From the NCBI RefSeq assembly GCF_018320785.1, contig NC_054875.1, forward strand, positions 34,637,657 to 34,701,656: DNA of 64,000 nucleotides, read 5' to 3'. The notes below the pieces were generated by a model that made no database searches, was not told where the DNA came from, and worked only from the letters and a program-made list of their open reading frames with translations. A program made the position numbers and the translations under genes. Source of the stretch: Cheilinus undulatus (taxonomy: Eukaryota > Chordata > Actinopteri > Labriformes > Labridae). Below, piece by piece: positions 1-14,200 of the stretch. Position 1 is the stretch's first letter. Each line of letters opens with the position of its first letter.

Positions 1-99
1 AAGGCAACGTTATGGGGACAGAAAGAGCGAAACGCGATTTTTAAATACGAACCTGCCCGCCGGTCCTGAAATATACCTGGAAGGCAGGCGGAGAAGAAG

Positions 100-340
100 A
101 CTTAACTATAATTTATAAAAATAATGGTTACAAAAATGAATGAATAAACCCTCACCTCATCACTGCTGTAAATGATTTCCAGCTCACGATCCTTTTTGGT
201 CTTCACAGGCTCTCGTTGCTTAGTGATGTGACGTTTTGGTAACAGATGGGCTCCTTCTAAAATCTGAATGCTAGATGTCGCTAAAATTCCAATTTCTACA
301 CACTGCACCTTTAAAATCCCATCAGAAGATCTAAAAGAAA
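100..340 (-). repeat. probable old teleost interspersed repeat
   Basis: The minus strand has an open frame of about 80 codons here that looks like an exon, with an AG before it and a GTGAGG after it. It also contains a phrase (minus strand, about 285-320) that resembles a widespread fish interspersed repeat I know, with the TGCAGTGTGTAGAA core. No protein family is recognisable. I therefore call it a repeat copy rather than a gene. Confidence is modest because the second half has no clear match in memory. Confidence 0.35.
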
Positions 341-908
341 TCACAGTTATTGGATGTCTAAATGACTTTTAGCAGAAACAAGAAAAATGAATGTGATTAT
401 GACAACTGTCAAATTATGCTAAATGAATAATTATAAAAACCACACTAATACATCTAAGCTTTTGTGTCACTGAATGATTTTCCCAGTTTGAACTTTTATA
501 GCTGGATGTTTCAAGTCGTACAATGAATAAACAGATTTTACATCAATACATCTGGTACTTAGTTGTGTAAGTATCATATAAATCTGTATACTAACTACAG
601 GTTTAGCCTCAGTAAATTAACAAGTCATCTATAAAGCATGAATATTTTACGTCAATAAAAACACAATTACAAATGCTTTATTGGTGCATTAGTTGAGTAT
701 TAGTCAAGAGTTACTAAGGCATTAGTAAAATGTTAGACATGTACAAAACATTTTAATTTATATGCCATTAATAATCACATAAATGCTCTATTGATGCATC
801 TGTAATCCCAAAACCTGTTTACTGTTTTAAATCTGTTTAGTAATACTTAAAAAAAAAAAAAAAAACATCTATAGCTGAGTTAGTGACAAAAGTGACATAA
901 GCCGTTAA

Positions 909-1000
909 ATAATAATAATAATAATAATAATAATATCTTGAATTTATATAGCGCCTTTCAATAAACCCAAGGACGCTTTACAGGAACACATAGATAATTA
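909..1000. repeat. (AAT)n microsatellite plus LINE/SINE-like tail
   Basis: A run of AAT triplets is followed directly by a phrase with the TTTATATAGCGCCTTTCA core. That phrase is very common in fish genomes at the end of retroposed elements. The combination suggests the end of an inserted retroelement. No coding part is visible. Confidence 0.5.
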
Positions 1001-1209
1001 ATAAATAAATAATGCTTTGTTAATGATTAGTTAAGTTTTCACCAATGCTTTACATATGCTTAGGGCTGCCCACAGTTTTGGTTGGGCCCCTGAAAACCCC
1101 AGTGAATGGGTCCTCTCCATTCGTGATTTATTGATGTGAATGCATGTGTGTTCTATCAGTAGCATTAGTGCTAGCATCCTGTCTAACACTTACCTCATTT
1201 TGGACCTGA

Positions 1210-1760
1210 AAAATGTGTCAAACTCACTGGGCTTTATTTTTGCTACTTTTTAACCCTGTTTTCAACATGTTTGGTAGTCCTTTTGCCACTTTTGGCCTAT
1301 TTTTGCAGTTTGTCACCCTTTTTTCTAAATTTTTGCCACTTACAACTTTTTTTTTTTGCCACAGTGTGCCCATTTGTGCCTCTGTTTTGCATCATTACCA
1401 CCATTTTTGCTAAGTTTATGCTACTCTGTGCCAATTTTTGCTACTGTTTTGCAACATTCTGATCATTTTTGCTACCTTTTTGCTACTTTGTGCCTATTTT
1501 TGCCTCTGTTTTACAACATTACAACCACTTTTAGCTACTTTGTGCCCATTTGTGCCTCTGTTTTGCGACATTACGGCCACTTTTGCTATCTTTTTGCTAC
1601 TTTGTGCCCATTTTTGCCACTGTTTTGCAACATTACCACCACTTTTGCCACATTGTGCCCATTTGTGCCTCTGTTTTTGCAACATTAAGGCCACTTTTGC
1701 TACCTTTTTGCTACTTTGTGCCCATTTTTGCCACTGTTTTGCAACATTACGACATGTTAT
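1210..1760. repeat. degenerate minisatellite, TTTTTGCCACTTTGTGCCC type
   Basis: Blocks of about 15-30 bp built from 'tttttgccac', 'tttgtgccca' and 'ttttgcaacatta' recur, with a higher-order period of roughly 130 bp between about 1540 and 1760. Several overlapping open frames here are a by-product of the repetition. The same motif, read on the other strand as GGCAAAAATGGG, recurs at about 10.8-11.3 kb and 45.5-45.9 kb. All three are likely internal parts of one repeat family. Confidence 0.75.
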
Positions 1761-1916
1761 ATCATTTTCTTTCTTTTGTAACTGTTAGACTTGGGGATTG
1801 AGATACACATCTGGTATCATGTTTGTCTCTGTTGCCTTTGCTACACTTCAGAGTGAATGGGAGGATGGGTGACTGAGTGAATGAATGAGGGGATGGTGGG
1901 TGAGGGGGGTTTGGGG

Positions 1917-2435
1917 TAGGGTTGAACAATTTGGGAAAATAATCTAATTGCGATTATTTTTTCATATATTGCGATAGCAATTTATGTGCGATTATTTTTT
2001 AAATTCCACATCTTATGTATTTTCCACAAAAACAAGCAGTAAATATTTCTGTATTTTAACCACTGCAACATTAAATAGATTAAACTAGGGCAGAATGATT
2101 TTGAAAAAATCTTTAATTGCAATTATTTTGAATCATATTGCAAATTCAGAATTAATTGTTGTATTGAGAGGATTGATCATTTTCATGTCATTCTCATTTT
2201 GATTTTAAAAAAATCTTAGAAAAATAAGGAAAGTGGGATTTTTACAAACTATTCTAAAAAAAATTGAGAGATGTTTGCATAATGGGTGGAACATATCTGC
2301 AGCAAAAAAATTTTTTATCAAACTGGTATTTTAACACATTTCTCATTTCAAAGAAATATTGCACCTTATGTGATATGAAAATTGCAGTAGGACATATTGC
2401 GATTTAATCTAAATTCGATTAATTGCCCAGCCCTA
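1917..2435. mobile_element. hAT-type MITE with 8-bp target duplication
   Basis: The 519-bp element begins TAGGGTTGAACAATT and ends AATTGCCCAGCCCTA, which are imperfect inverted ends. It is flanked on both sides by the same 8-mer, GTTTGGGG, at 1909-1916 and 2436-2443. An 8-bp target duplication and these ends fit the hAT superfamily. The interior is AT-rich with repeated 'attgcgatta' phrases and no transposase. It is a non-autonomous copy. Confidence 0.8.
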
Positions 2436-2954
2436 GTTTGGGGTAGAGAGTAATATATGCACATTGTGGTTATTATAAAAGGAGAATAAGTGGGGGTAGG
2501 ACTCAAAAAGCTTCTGCTTCTTCCTACTCCCTTTCAGACTCATGAAATGCTTTATTTATAGGTTGTATGGCATTATGGGATTATATATCCCTGGAATTGA
2601 ATTATTTTATTGTTGTTTTATTTTTTATTTTGTTTGTCCAAAATAAATAAATAAATATGGTCTCTTTTTCCAGATGAAGACCTATGAGTTTTTAGTGAGT
2701 ATGTATTTAGGTGTTTAGCAGAACTGTTGGTTATAATTAGAGTCCAAACTTGACATTTTAGCACCAAGTCTTTAAATTTAACATTTTGGGTTAAAATATG
2801 CATAGCGGCTGTCTATGCATATCTATCCCAACAACAGGTTGACAATGTCTACTGCAGCTGAGTTTTTGTGAAATTTCTTTTTGCTAATCTGTGTAAATGA
2901 TGGATATGGTGCCATCTGTAATCACCACAGAGCTTAAGTTACCAATTCTATAAG

Positions 2955-3270
2955 TAGCACGTGACAGCTGAAAAAGTAAACCATGCTTTTATCTTATCCT
3001 GGTCCGATTATTATAATTCCCTGTATTTTGGTATCAGCCAGTCATTCCTGTATCACCTGCAGTTGCTTCAAAATGAAACTGCCAGACTGCTAACAGTTTC
3101 CTGTAAGTGGGATCATATAAGCTCAGTTCTAGCTTCTCTCTACTGGCTCCCAGTCCACTATAGGATCAATTTTAAGATACCACTATTTGTTTTTAAACTC
3201 CTAGATGGAGTAGCCTACATTATCAGACCTCCAAAGGCCATACCTAGCCAGCAGACCCCTGACTGAGATT
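2955..3270 (+). mobile_element. LINE reverse-transcriptase C-terminal fragment
   Basis: A translated stretch on the plus strand contains LQLLQNETARLLT, followed by DHISSVLASLYWLPVHYRINFK and FKLLDG. This order is characteristic of the segment after the catalytic core of vertebrate non-LTR reverse transcriptases, probably an L2/CR1-like clade. It is only about 100 codons long. The catalytic part and the rest of the element are missing, so it is a dead fragment. Confidence 0.7.
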
Positions 3271-3649
3271 TGGGCCTTATGGAAGTACCTCGTTCTAATC
3301 ATAAACTTGGAGGTGAATGTGCATTCTCAGTTGTGGCCTCTTAACTGTTCAGAACTGAACCAGATGTGTGTGCATGCATTTGTGTATACGTATCTACACA
3401 TGTATATCTCTTCCTTATCTTTGTGTATACATTTTTCTCTATTATTTCTATTGGTGCCCACCTTTGCGTATGCTTTAAGGCCTTGGGGCATGAGCCCCCA
3501 GGCCATTCCCTATCTTTGCCTAATGGTAAAATCCATCTATGGCATTGAGCTAGTTGGCAGGTTGCCAATATATACAAGTCTAACAGCAAGGCAAAACATC
3601 CACACTCTTCATCCCTGAGGGAACCATTGAAATATAAGACCAAAGAGAA

Positions 3650-5283
3650 AAAATACTTTCTACTAGATGTGGTTTTATTCAACTCACAGTACATTCTACA
3701 GATGCACACGTGTTACATCACCTTAATACGACAGAGTCTTGTAATACCTCCTCTTAAAAATGATGAATTGGTCCTAAAAATATAAAGGAACAAATTTAAA
3801 GTCACCAAAACTGTACATTATTAAAAAGTCACGTAACACCACGTTTGGTTTTCATGTCTTCTTTTTTTTTCTTTTTTGAAAAAACGTCTGTCCCTTTAAA
3901 TGTCATAAGGGACATGAGGGTTCATTTTATATCAACGGATCTGAGTTCAGTGTTAAGAAACGTGTTTAAATAAAACCCAGACTGTGGCGTCGTCCTGTCG
4001 CCTTCAGAGCACACCAACCATGCCGAGCAACACCGTACATTGGCCCTCAAAAAGCACAAAAAAATAACACGAAAAGGAATGTAAGATGGGAAACCAGGCA
4101 GGGAATGAGCCCAGTATGTCATCATAAGAGAAACTTTGCTAGTCTTTAAAATGGGAGGATATTACTACTTTTAAGTGTTTTTTTCCTGCTTAGAAAAGCC
4201 AGGAACATTTAGAAGTCTGAGTGTCATTTTCATTAAAAGCTGCAAACATCATTTTGTCTCACATAAAAGAAACATTTTAATGTGAACTGCTCCTTTCATC
4301 TGTATACAGTCTGGCATGGATCAAGATTAACTCTGATTATTCAATAAGAGGGGCAGTGAAGCATGAGCCTAGAACTCCAGAGCCAAGCTAAAATCCTCCA
4401 GTTTCAGAAACCAGTGTCTTCAACCAGCAGAAGGTGGTTATGTGTGTGAAATCATGTGTGTGACGGTGAAAAGTGTGTGTGCACGACTTTAAGTGGAGGT
4501 TATACAACGTCTACTCGTGACAGTCCAAAAACAGATTCCTTTAACTGGCCTTTTTCATAAATGGTCTAGACATCTCTATAAGGTAATCTGTACACATTCA
4601 CTACAAGCTATTGCTATTAAATAATCCCAGCTATTGTAATCTGTATATATATTTATATATAGAATATATAATAAAAATATATTGAGCAAAAAAGTTACTT
4701 CTAGGCATAAGACCACGTTACATTACATTTCCACTGAACAGGTAAGAAATGGCCCCAGCTCTGTGGAGACTTTTGATCCGTTTAGTTGTCTTGTGGTGCC
4801 AAGCAGGTCCAGTGTGCAGCACAGAGGCTGCCATAGTGTGATCAGTCCCTGACCTTCAGTGGGAGACTGAGAGCCAAAACACAAGGGGCCGTATCATCAC
4901 CCTACGGAGGGGCCCATCCAAAGGCCTCGCTACGACATGGGGTATGTGAAAGGACGTGACAGGAGAACATGAACAGAAGATGTTGAAGTGAAGATGAGAC
5001 GACATGAAAAGAGGAGAGACATGCTGTCGCTCTCTGTGATGGGGAATGAGTACAAGAAGTTCAAGCCAGTTCAGCTGTGGGCCTTGAAAATATGAGGCCC
5101 TTAGAGGGGACAATAACAGACAAATAGCCAAAAACTATACATATATACCTATACATGAGAGAATACACATAGCTGGAAGAAGCTCCAGAGAGTCTTTGCA
5201 GTAATGGAGAGAGTGTGCGACTGGGACGGTGACAGCACCAACAGCATACAGACCCACCATGAGGGGAAACAAGTTGTAGGCTC
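3650..5283 (-). other. baz2a: baz2a 3' untranslated region with poly(A) signal
   Basis: This runs from the baz2a stop codon to a minus-strand AATAAA (plus-strand tttatt, about 3672-3677). No competing coding potential is convincing. The boundary is inferred from the poly(A) signal alone, and an earlier or later site could also be used. It includes a short AT-rich stretch near 4640-4680. Confidence 0.55.
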
Positions 5284-8200
5284 CTATTTCTCCTTACTGG
5301 AGTAGAACTCAGCCCAGCGGCTCTCAAAAAAGCGCCTCATTGCATGTCCAGCCATCCCCACCTCCGACGTGTCCTCATTGAACAGCTCGCAGTTGTTGAA
5401 GACGAGCTGGGCGTCTGCTGCAAACTCCTCACAGCTGCAGTATCTGAGACAAAGAAACACAAAACATGCTAGAGGAGGATAAAGAAGGAGGATGCCTGCA
5501 GAGAGGAATAGTGAGAGAAGCTGCTTTACATTAAAGACTTTTTTTAAGTAAGGCCAAAAATGGTCATCAGCACTATGAGTAGACCGTTTTTTTTTTTTTT
5601 GCCTTGTTGTAAAAGTAAACCCTAAAATTTCATCACGGACCAAAACGAGGCCTCAAATTAAAGAGTCTAATGTTTCCTGATATTAAATTCAGAATTTACA
5701 TTTTAATACAAATAAAAAAGCCCTAGAAAACAATACAGAGAGCATGGCTTCATCTTAGTGCGACTTACTGAAGCTTTAATCAACCATCATCTTAAAAAAA
5801 ACTAAACTGAATAGATAAAGTTGTACTGGTATGAGAAGGATAATTAACGCTTACCCGCCCTGCAGCAGTCGCTCTCTCATGGTAAGAAAGTCCATGGGGT
5901 TTTTGATGATACGGCGGTAGCCTGGTACCAGTCTTGGGTTAACGGGTTCAAGGAAAGGCCAAGCATCTTCGTGAGACTCCATCTCCATCAGAATGATCCT
6001 GCATAGAAATATAATGTAAATAAACTCCATAAATCTGGGATGAAAAACTTCACTCTGTATTTGAACAACTTAACAGCATCTCAGGGGTGACTCACTCGCA
6101 GAAGGTGAGGTCGGGCTGGTTGCGCGTCGTCATGCGGCGGCGTTTAGCACTGCTTCCTTCTCCGGAGAAATGAGAAGTTGAAGATGGTGCCGGTGTTTCC
6201 TTGTACCGCGTTGACATGCCGCCACTGCGACGTGACGGCGTTATTGTTGTTGTCACCTCATCATCAGAGCTGTCGTCTTCATATCTCCTCTTTTTCACCC
6301 TGGTCCTCTTTTTGGACAAGCGCGGTGCGTTACTTTCATCCTGTGAGAAAGAAGATAAGCAGCATATCTGAAAGTTAGAAGAATTAGGTCATCAGAATAT
6401 TCCTAGTCATTTTCTGAGTTTGGTTGATATAAAGTTATTTCCTTCAATCACCAGACTAGTTCTGACCTTGGCAACGCAGGTAGGGCAAAACCAGTCTCCC
6501 TCTGGCACCTGGGTGATTTTGGGCCTCAGGCAGTACATGTGGCAGCCCCGATCACAGCCGTCACAAAGCAACAGGCAATCATCATTGTCTCCCTTCCTGC
6601 AAACCTGACAGGTCTGAGAAAAAGGCAGTCACAAAGAGTAAGCCTCGATTTAAAATCACAACAGTATTTTGGTGTTTATTTTTCTGGAGCCTTGTGCACT
6701 GTGTTCCAAAGGTAGTGCAGGCGAGAGTTTCCTACCACTTTAGTCACAGATCTCTCCCAAGCAATGGCCTTCTCCAGCTGAAGTAAACACAGACAGATCT
6801 GTGGGGCACTACGGCAGCGATCCAGAGCCTGCCGCCACGTTCTGAGCCGAGACGTGATCTCACTTTCAAGGCTGAAAGAGAAAGGGTTTTTAAAGAAATC
6901 ACAGTTAAAAAGTCTTTTAATCATTTACAATAGAAAAGAACAGAAAACATTTTACCTACTTTTGCAAGCAAAGGTAGACACTTTTCTTTAATTTGCATGT
7001 GAAAATAAATGCTATTCAATACACAAGGTAACACTTTTAAACATTTAACACCTACAGATCATAATATAAACCTAAACCCAAAACATGGTAAAGCAAAAAG
7101 TAAATACAGACATAACAACGCTCCGTCAAAACAAGGCATCAAGTTCAAAATATTTTTTCCAAAAGGAAAAGTCAGAAAACGTAAACGCACTCCCCCTTAA
7201 CTCCAAGGAAAGTTCATCCATCTCACCTGATGACATCCATGGTTATTTCCTCTCCCGGGGTGGGGGTAAGAGGAGCGAGTCGCATCACCTCAGCTGGGTT
7301 CCACAGTGGCTCCTTCAGATAGCGTCTCTCAATGTTTCGCTCCAGATTAGCCAACCGCAGCACGGCCAAATCCAACGGGTGTGTGGCAATGCGTGGCAGG
7401 CCTGACCACTCCTTCTTCGTCCGCACAATCCAGTCGTCATTTGGATCGGCATCGTGCTCGTAGTACTGGAGATCGTCTCGTGTGGAGTCTGGATCTGGTA
7501 TTGTGTAAGGCTAGAAGAGGAGATGTCAAATCAGTTAAACTTAAACATAATTTGTCTTAAACTGAAGAAGCATTTTACCAAAGTCTTTTAAATGTTACCT
7601 GGAATTCTGCCAGCTGTGTCTCCCCGTTAGATTCAGCTTCATTTACTGCAGCCTGGGGAAGGGCCTTGAAAATGTCAAAAAAAAAAAAAAGAAGAGGATG
7701 ATCTTTTTCAAAACAACTGTTTGGGCATACTTTCATAGTGCTATTGAGCAGACAGGCATCAAAACTCAAGACCACCAAATTATATCTGTTTCAAATTTTA
7801 TTTGTCCTGTTTGGGGGCTGACCAGGGCTTAGGTCTCTAGCTATTTGACCGTTTAAGACAACCAAGAATAAAAAGAAAGAAAAGTGAAAAAGGGTTCCCT
7901 GTCTGGCATACGCTGAAGATGTTTATGACAATTTTTTTGGTCATTACTTCAAACTTTTATGCTTAATTTGCACACACACAGTACATTTACAGTAATCTGC
8001 ATAAGTCTCAGGTATGCATGGTGCTTAGGATTCATCACAGGGCTGATGTGCCACAACCCGGGGCTGGGGAAGCCAAAGTCAAGCTTGACGGCCTTTTCTC
8101 AATTGGTAATACCCCTGGAGACCCCCAGTGGTTTTTGGGCCCTTGGGACATTTACAGCGCAGCCAGGGGCTTGTGCCAACCCTACTACCTGCCTAGACTG

Positions 8201-11200
8201 TGCTTACTCTCCACAATCACAACTTACATGGCCCTAAAGTTTTGGACTTTGTTATTATTTTAACAGATTATTTTCCCATGCTCATGGTAATATGCAAGGA
8301 CATCCAGAGCACAGCTTAGTTTGTGTCAATTCTCCATCCCAACTGATGGTGCTCTTAGGCAGGCTTACACACAATTACGCGCCTTCTTTCAGCCACAATT
8401 TTTGGGCCAAACATGCCTAAAATGTTGCACAGTACCGTATATAACACAAGAAAGAAAGAAAAAAGTTTCCATATGCAAAAGAGGTACAAAAACCATAAGG
8501 GCTTGTATGACAGTCTTCCCCAGGAGAAGAGTGAAAAACTGAGGATGAATTATTTCCTTCACAGGCAAAGGAAACAAAAAAGACTGACAAAGACAATATC
8601 AATGAGTAAGAAAGAAAAGAGAAATCAAAAGTAAACTAAGAGATCTCACTCAGGTGAAGAGGTAGCATGCAGGATTTTAAATCAACTAGACTTATATTAG
8701 TCTAAACAGGGAAAATGTATCATCAACATATCATCTCATTATGGGGAAATGATTTTCAGTAAAGTTAGAACAGATGTGCTCCTCCTAACAGTCTCATCTG
8801 GTCTATTTGAAATGAAAAGCTGTTTTCTCATTATGCAGATAAACTCAATCTAACAAGCACAACTGATCTCTGCTGGGTGATGTTGACTGACCACCCCCTG
8901 CAGGTTGATGGTGACATTACAGCCTGTACAGAGGAGACAACTAAACACAGCAACGAAGTCTATTTTGAAATACATACTTGAATGTACTTTTTTCTCCCAT
9001 TCTGCTTGATTTCATCATCTCTAATGTTTATTCTACGGTTTATCCTTTTGCCTCTTATTAAAAGTGCTGGACCCTCTTGGTGGGGTTTTAAGTCTTCTAC
9101 TGTGTCATGTTGTTGTGAAACATTTGATAAAACAATTAAACTTTTGACTTAAAAAAAAAAAAAAAAGTAAATTGAGAGAAAATATAACAAAACCAAAAAT
9201 GGGAAAATTAGCAACTTAAGCAATGATTTTACAACAAATGGCCATGCATTAGTTCAGACTGGTGGGCTTTTTTTTTTGAGACTTGGTTTGTACATTTTGT
9301 TCATGAATATACAATTGTAGAGTTATGTAGTTCTTTCTAATGCAATGGACTGCAGTAACATGCCAGAGTAATTAAAAACACAGGTGGTATGTAAATCAAA
9401 CAAGTTTGTAGAAGAGGAACTGTGAATTTGTTGTAATTGCTTGCAAAGTTTACTACCTGCTATTCCCGTCATTATTTTGATAGGTCTAGCGTTAAGGTTA
9501 ATCACTATTGAGCATAATTCTGTTGGTGGGGCGTTTTCTCACCTTGAGGTCCTTGAGGTGTAGGTCAGAAGCGATGACCCTCTGCTCCAGGTCTTCCACC
9601 CACTGCAGAGCACAGATATCAGTCTCCATTGCCTTCTCCTGCACTTGCCATGGCTGCTGTAGAGCCTCCATCAGTGCATCCTTCTCCTCTACCTTCAAAT
9701 CAAACATGGGGTCTACCAGACAACACAAAAACAAGTGTCAGAACAATGCAGATTAACAGAGAGAGAGCATGCATGAAGAATTCAGAGTGAAGCCAAGTAA
9801 AACATTTTTAGTGGAGACTTAAGTATAAGGTGGCACAAACAGGAAACAGGTGAATTAGCAACACTCACCGTTGATAGGTTTGGTGCACATCTCAGCCAAA
9901 CTCTCCATGTGTTTGGCCAAATGCTTGTGGAGCACCCTCTCCCTGATGCCCCTCGGGTGGAGAGCCTGTAAGGTGTTGTACAGTTCTTCTGGATCCTTGA
10001 TCCACCACCAGCCCCGCACCATAGCTGGAGGACAGACATGAGTTAAACATCACTTTAAATATCAATCAAACCATGAACTCAACTACTTGAAATGCTGGCT
10101 TCACAAAAAGTTTAAGCCTTAAAAAAACAGATTTACCTGTTGACTGATATGTAACCTGGCTAATCAACCAGCTTTGCAAGGTTATATGCAACCGAGTTTA
10201 AATTCAAGCTTTATAGAAGAGACTTCGTCATAAAACTGCTATTTGTGATGCTTTAATTGTGCCTTTTGTGAGAGTCCAGGATTACTTGATTTTCTTTTAT
10301 TGGATTAAAAAAATAGGCTTTCATTCTGAAACAGTACTTCAGCTAGATCAGAAAGTTACTGCAGTAATTGAAAGAGCTTTCAAAAACTGTCAACAGAAAT
10401 TCTTTTTTCTTTTGTTTTTTTTAAATGTACAACGTTCCATCACCCTCTAAAGCAAGGGTTCTCAACCTTTTCAGCCCATGACCCCTGAAATAAAGGTGCC
10501 AGAGACTGGGGACCCCCACTGCACCAAAAGGTGGTTGAACACAGCCATGCACATTCAAGAATAGTCATGTGCAGACAAGGCCGTCCATAAAGGGGGATAA
10601 AGGGGAGAGCTTTCTTGGGCCCAGCCAAACTGGGGGCCCATAGAGGTCAACAAAATCATGGTCTATTGTAAAGATAAGCTGTGATATCCATATTTTATAT
10701 TTAACTAGAAAAAATAACCACTCTTATCAATGAAACAAATCTCTTTTTAAATAATTTGTGTAGTATATAGCCTTCTTAAAAATGTAATTTGTTTTGTGAA
10801 AAAAATCCATTAAAATGGGTTAAAAAAAATAAAAAAGTAGGTTAATAATGGCAAAAATGGTGGTGAAACTGGATCTTAAATATAGCAGAAATGGGTTAGA
10901 AGTGGCAAAAGTTGAATAAGAATGGCAAAAAAATAGCTGAAAAGGCAAAAATGGGCATATGTAGTGGTAAAAGGGAATTAAAAGTGGCTGAAAAGGCTTT
11001 AAATGGGCAAAAATGGGTGGAAATCTGGTGAAATGGGAAGAAAAATCTAAATAAACTGGCAAAATAACGCTAACTGAGAAAGAAAAAATAGGCAGATATT
11101 GGCAGAAATTGGTCGAACTGGCAAAAATCAGTGAAATCTGGCAATTATGGGTCAACAGAGGCAACATTTGGCTTGTGTGGCAAGAATTGGTTTAGAAGTG

Positions 11201-14200
11201 GTAAAACAGGCAAAAAAAAGTGGTGGAAAGGGTTTAAAATGGCAAAAATAAGAGTTAAATGGCAAAAATGTGTTAAAATTTGTGGGGAAAAATGATGAAT
11301 ACTGGTTAAAGATTGGAAAAATTGGTGTAAAGTGGCAACAGTGGAATTAAAAAAAAATATTAGTTTTTTTTTAGGGAATTTCGAGACCCCATCTTAGTGT
11401 CTTGTGACCCCCAAGGGGGTCCTGCCCCCAAGGCTGAGAAAGACACAACAGCTCTTAAGCAGTCTTAACATCTGCCATATTGCTCTTCTCTTCTCTATTC
11501 AGTGCACGTGTGGTGACACTGCTCGTGACATGTATGCTGGGAAGCAAGAGAGAGTCCACTAGTTTGTCAGTAGCTGACAGTAATTTAGAATGGATTAAAA
11601 AGGCTTTTAAGTTAGGAAAAAACACTCAGTAGGCTGCCCTGGTACAGTCTATGTGCAGGAAACACTCAGTGCAATCTTTTCCTGCAAAATCTCCACCTGT
11701 TGCCACCCTGTTTACAAACCATGATTAAGCTATAAAAGGGGATTTTGATTCAGAAGTCAATTTACAGATTTTAACTGTCCCTAATGTGATCCGATTTTCA
11801 ACTGTCTTGTAAGGTAGCATCAAATTTTGATATTTACACTAGAAAGAGATGAAATATTGACATTCTTAAACTTTTCTTACAGATAATACTTACATGCTGG
11901 TATGGGTTTGACCACCAGCTGTGTGAAGTACTGCTGCTCGAGCTCCTGGAACACAGCGTTTGGAGGTCGACCGCGGCGTTTAGCTGCTGTTCCTCTCGGC
12001 CCTCTGCGGGCGGGACTGCTGCCTCTGCTGCCTCTTCTCCGCCTACGACCTGGCCTGCCAGGAGTATTTGGAGCAGGCTTACTGGAAGGAAGGGATGCTG
12101 GAAGAAGCTGAGGAGGAAGTGGTGGCTGGGCAGAAACAGGAACAGCAGGAGTGGGTGTAGTAGGGGGGACGTCCTGTGGTGTTGCTGCTGTCACAGGGTC
12201 AGCAGGGGTCGAGCCTGGCACGAGCGGCTGAGGAGTAGGAAGAGACTGTTTCACTATATCATAAGAAACATTTATTCTATAAATAAATGTATTCAGAGAT
12301 GTGAATATGATTTCAAACCTGCACATGTGGAGTAGTGGGTGCAGGCAGTACACTTGGGAGCTGAGGGAGGAGCTGAGGGGGTGATCTGGGTGGGCTTGTT
12401 GCATTTGGTATCTGTGGCTCAGTCAGAGAGTTATCATCACACGGTTGTTTGGGGAGCAGATTGAACCACTGTCCCTGTTTCTCTGCCATCTCCTTCACAC
12501 TCTCCTCCGGTCGGTTCCCCTCTGGAGCATCACCTGCTGAGCATGTGCCGTTGGTCACCACTTCCTGTGATTGGCTGAGCCAGTTCTGGAAAGCAGTTTG
12601 CGTGAGGTCGTGTGTTCCGCAGTTCGGTGATCCGGGTCCTTCTTCCCCTCCAGATCGGATGCTACTCCGACGCCGGCGGCGAATCTTTGCCGTGCGGAGG
12701 TGAAGCTCCACTTCTGGTTTGATTTTTCTGGGGCGCCCTCGTCCTCGTGGTCTGCTCATGAGGGAGGCAGTGCCAGGGAGGGGGTCGTCATCTGGAGAGA
12801 AGGGCTCAGTCTGGGCGAGGGGAGCTTGGGAAGGAGAGGAAGGTAGAGCTGGAGGGGGAGAGGGAAGGGGAGGGGGAGTGGTAGGCATGGTGGTCTCTTC
12901 GACTTTGGGCTCCTTTTTAAAGAAGGTGACGGGAACTTCAGCTACAAGAACATCTCCAGAAGCTGCATAAGAAAATTTGAAAGGTTAGACAAAAGCAGCC
13001 AAGCTAAGTGTTTGTTAAGTTTTAAAACAAGAGTAAATACATGTTTTATTAGTCCTGAGACTCACTCAGCAGCTCTTCTGGCCCCTCAACCAGAACTCCT
13101 CCAAGGTGAGGTAGAGCCAAATATCTGCGTCTGTACCGGTCCTGGCCCAGCATCAAGGCTCGCATGGACTGAGACGACTGAAGCAGCTTTTTGCGGAAAA
13201 ATGCTTGCCGCTGTGCAGAACCAAAACAAGAGGAATACTTAATATAAAAGAACACAATACATAAAAACAGAGTGTTGAGTGTAGCAGCGTACTCACCTTA
13301 GTTAGCTTATCTATCTGCCTTTCAAGCTCTGGAATGCTGGCATTTGTAGGGCTCTCACTCTGAAACAGGAGAGACAAAAAAGAAACATAGATGATCAGTT
13401 TCTATATCTCTGACATAAAAAAAAACACATGGACGGATACATACATCACTGAGTTTGGGTTCTTCTTTGCGTGCTCGACGGCTGCCCCTGTCAAGGATGA
13501 GGCCGCTCTCCTCCAGATTGAGGTTCTCCTCCTCGGCCACTCTGGCACTGCGCCTCCTCTCCTCAAAGCACAGCTCCTCCTCCGAGCGTCCCGTGCGGCG
13601 TGCTAGAATCACCTTCAGTCTAACAGTAGGAAAATAATCACAGTCGACATTTCAAATGAGAATGTGTTTTTATTTTCACATAAATATTCTTTTAGGCCAA
13701 ATGCAAGGACCACCTCAAATAGAGTTTAAGAAAGGGCAATGTCACAGCACAACTGGCAAAGGTCGGCAGCATACAATAAAAACGAGAACTGGATTGAAAT
13801 CCTTGACGAGTACGGTTTTGATTTTAATAAATCTTTACATGAACATACCATAAAATCTCAGATATATATCACTGTGGTATATAAGGCACAGACTGCTTTT
13901 GGGGTCTCCCAAAGGAAAAATGGTTTAAACCATCCTCCTATGTTACTACACCTGTTTTTTCAACTAAGTCCAAAATGTGCAGTTTTTGTGTAGCTGTATT
14001 TTCTGTTTTTGCAGTATGGAGTTTGTGCATCTATTAGTAATAAAATGGTGGTTGTGACTGTTGTGAGACAGAATCACAGCTTGCTGCCCTTCGCCAACCT
14101 GTCACTGATTCAGGATCAATAAAGTATCTATTTGTCATATATATATATTATAGATAGGACAAAGCCGTTGTTCAGATGAAAATAAAAAAAAGATTACATG

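Noticed and set aside
102-344. 80-codon minus-strand frame with exon-like borders
   Set aside because: No recognisable family; part of it resembles a common fish repeat. Kept only as a low-confidence repeat.
1213-1801. Several overlapping Cys/Phe/Leu-rich plus-strand frames and a Lys/Gln-rich minus-strand frame
   Set aside because: By-products of the minisatellite; all frames repeat the same short units.
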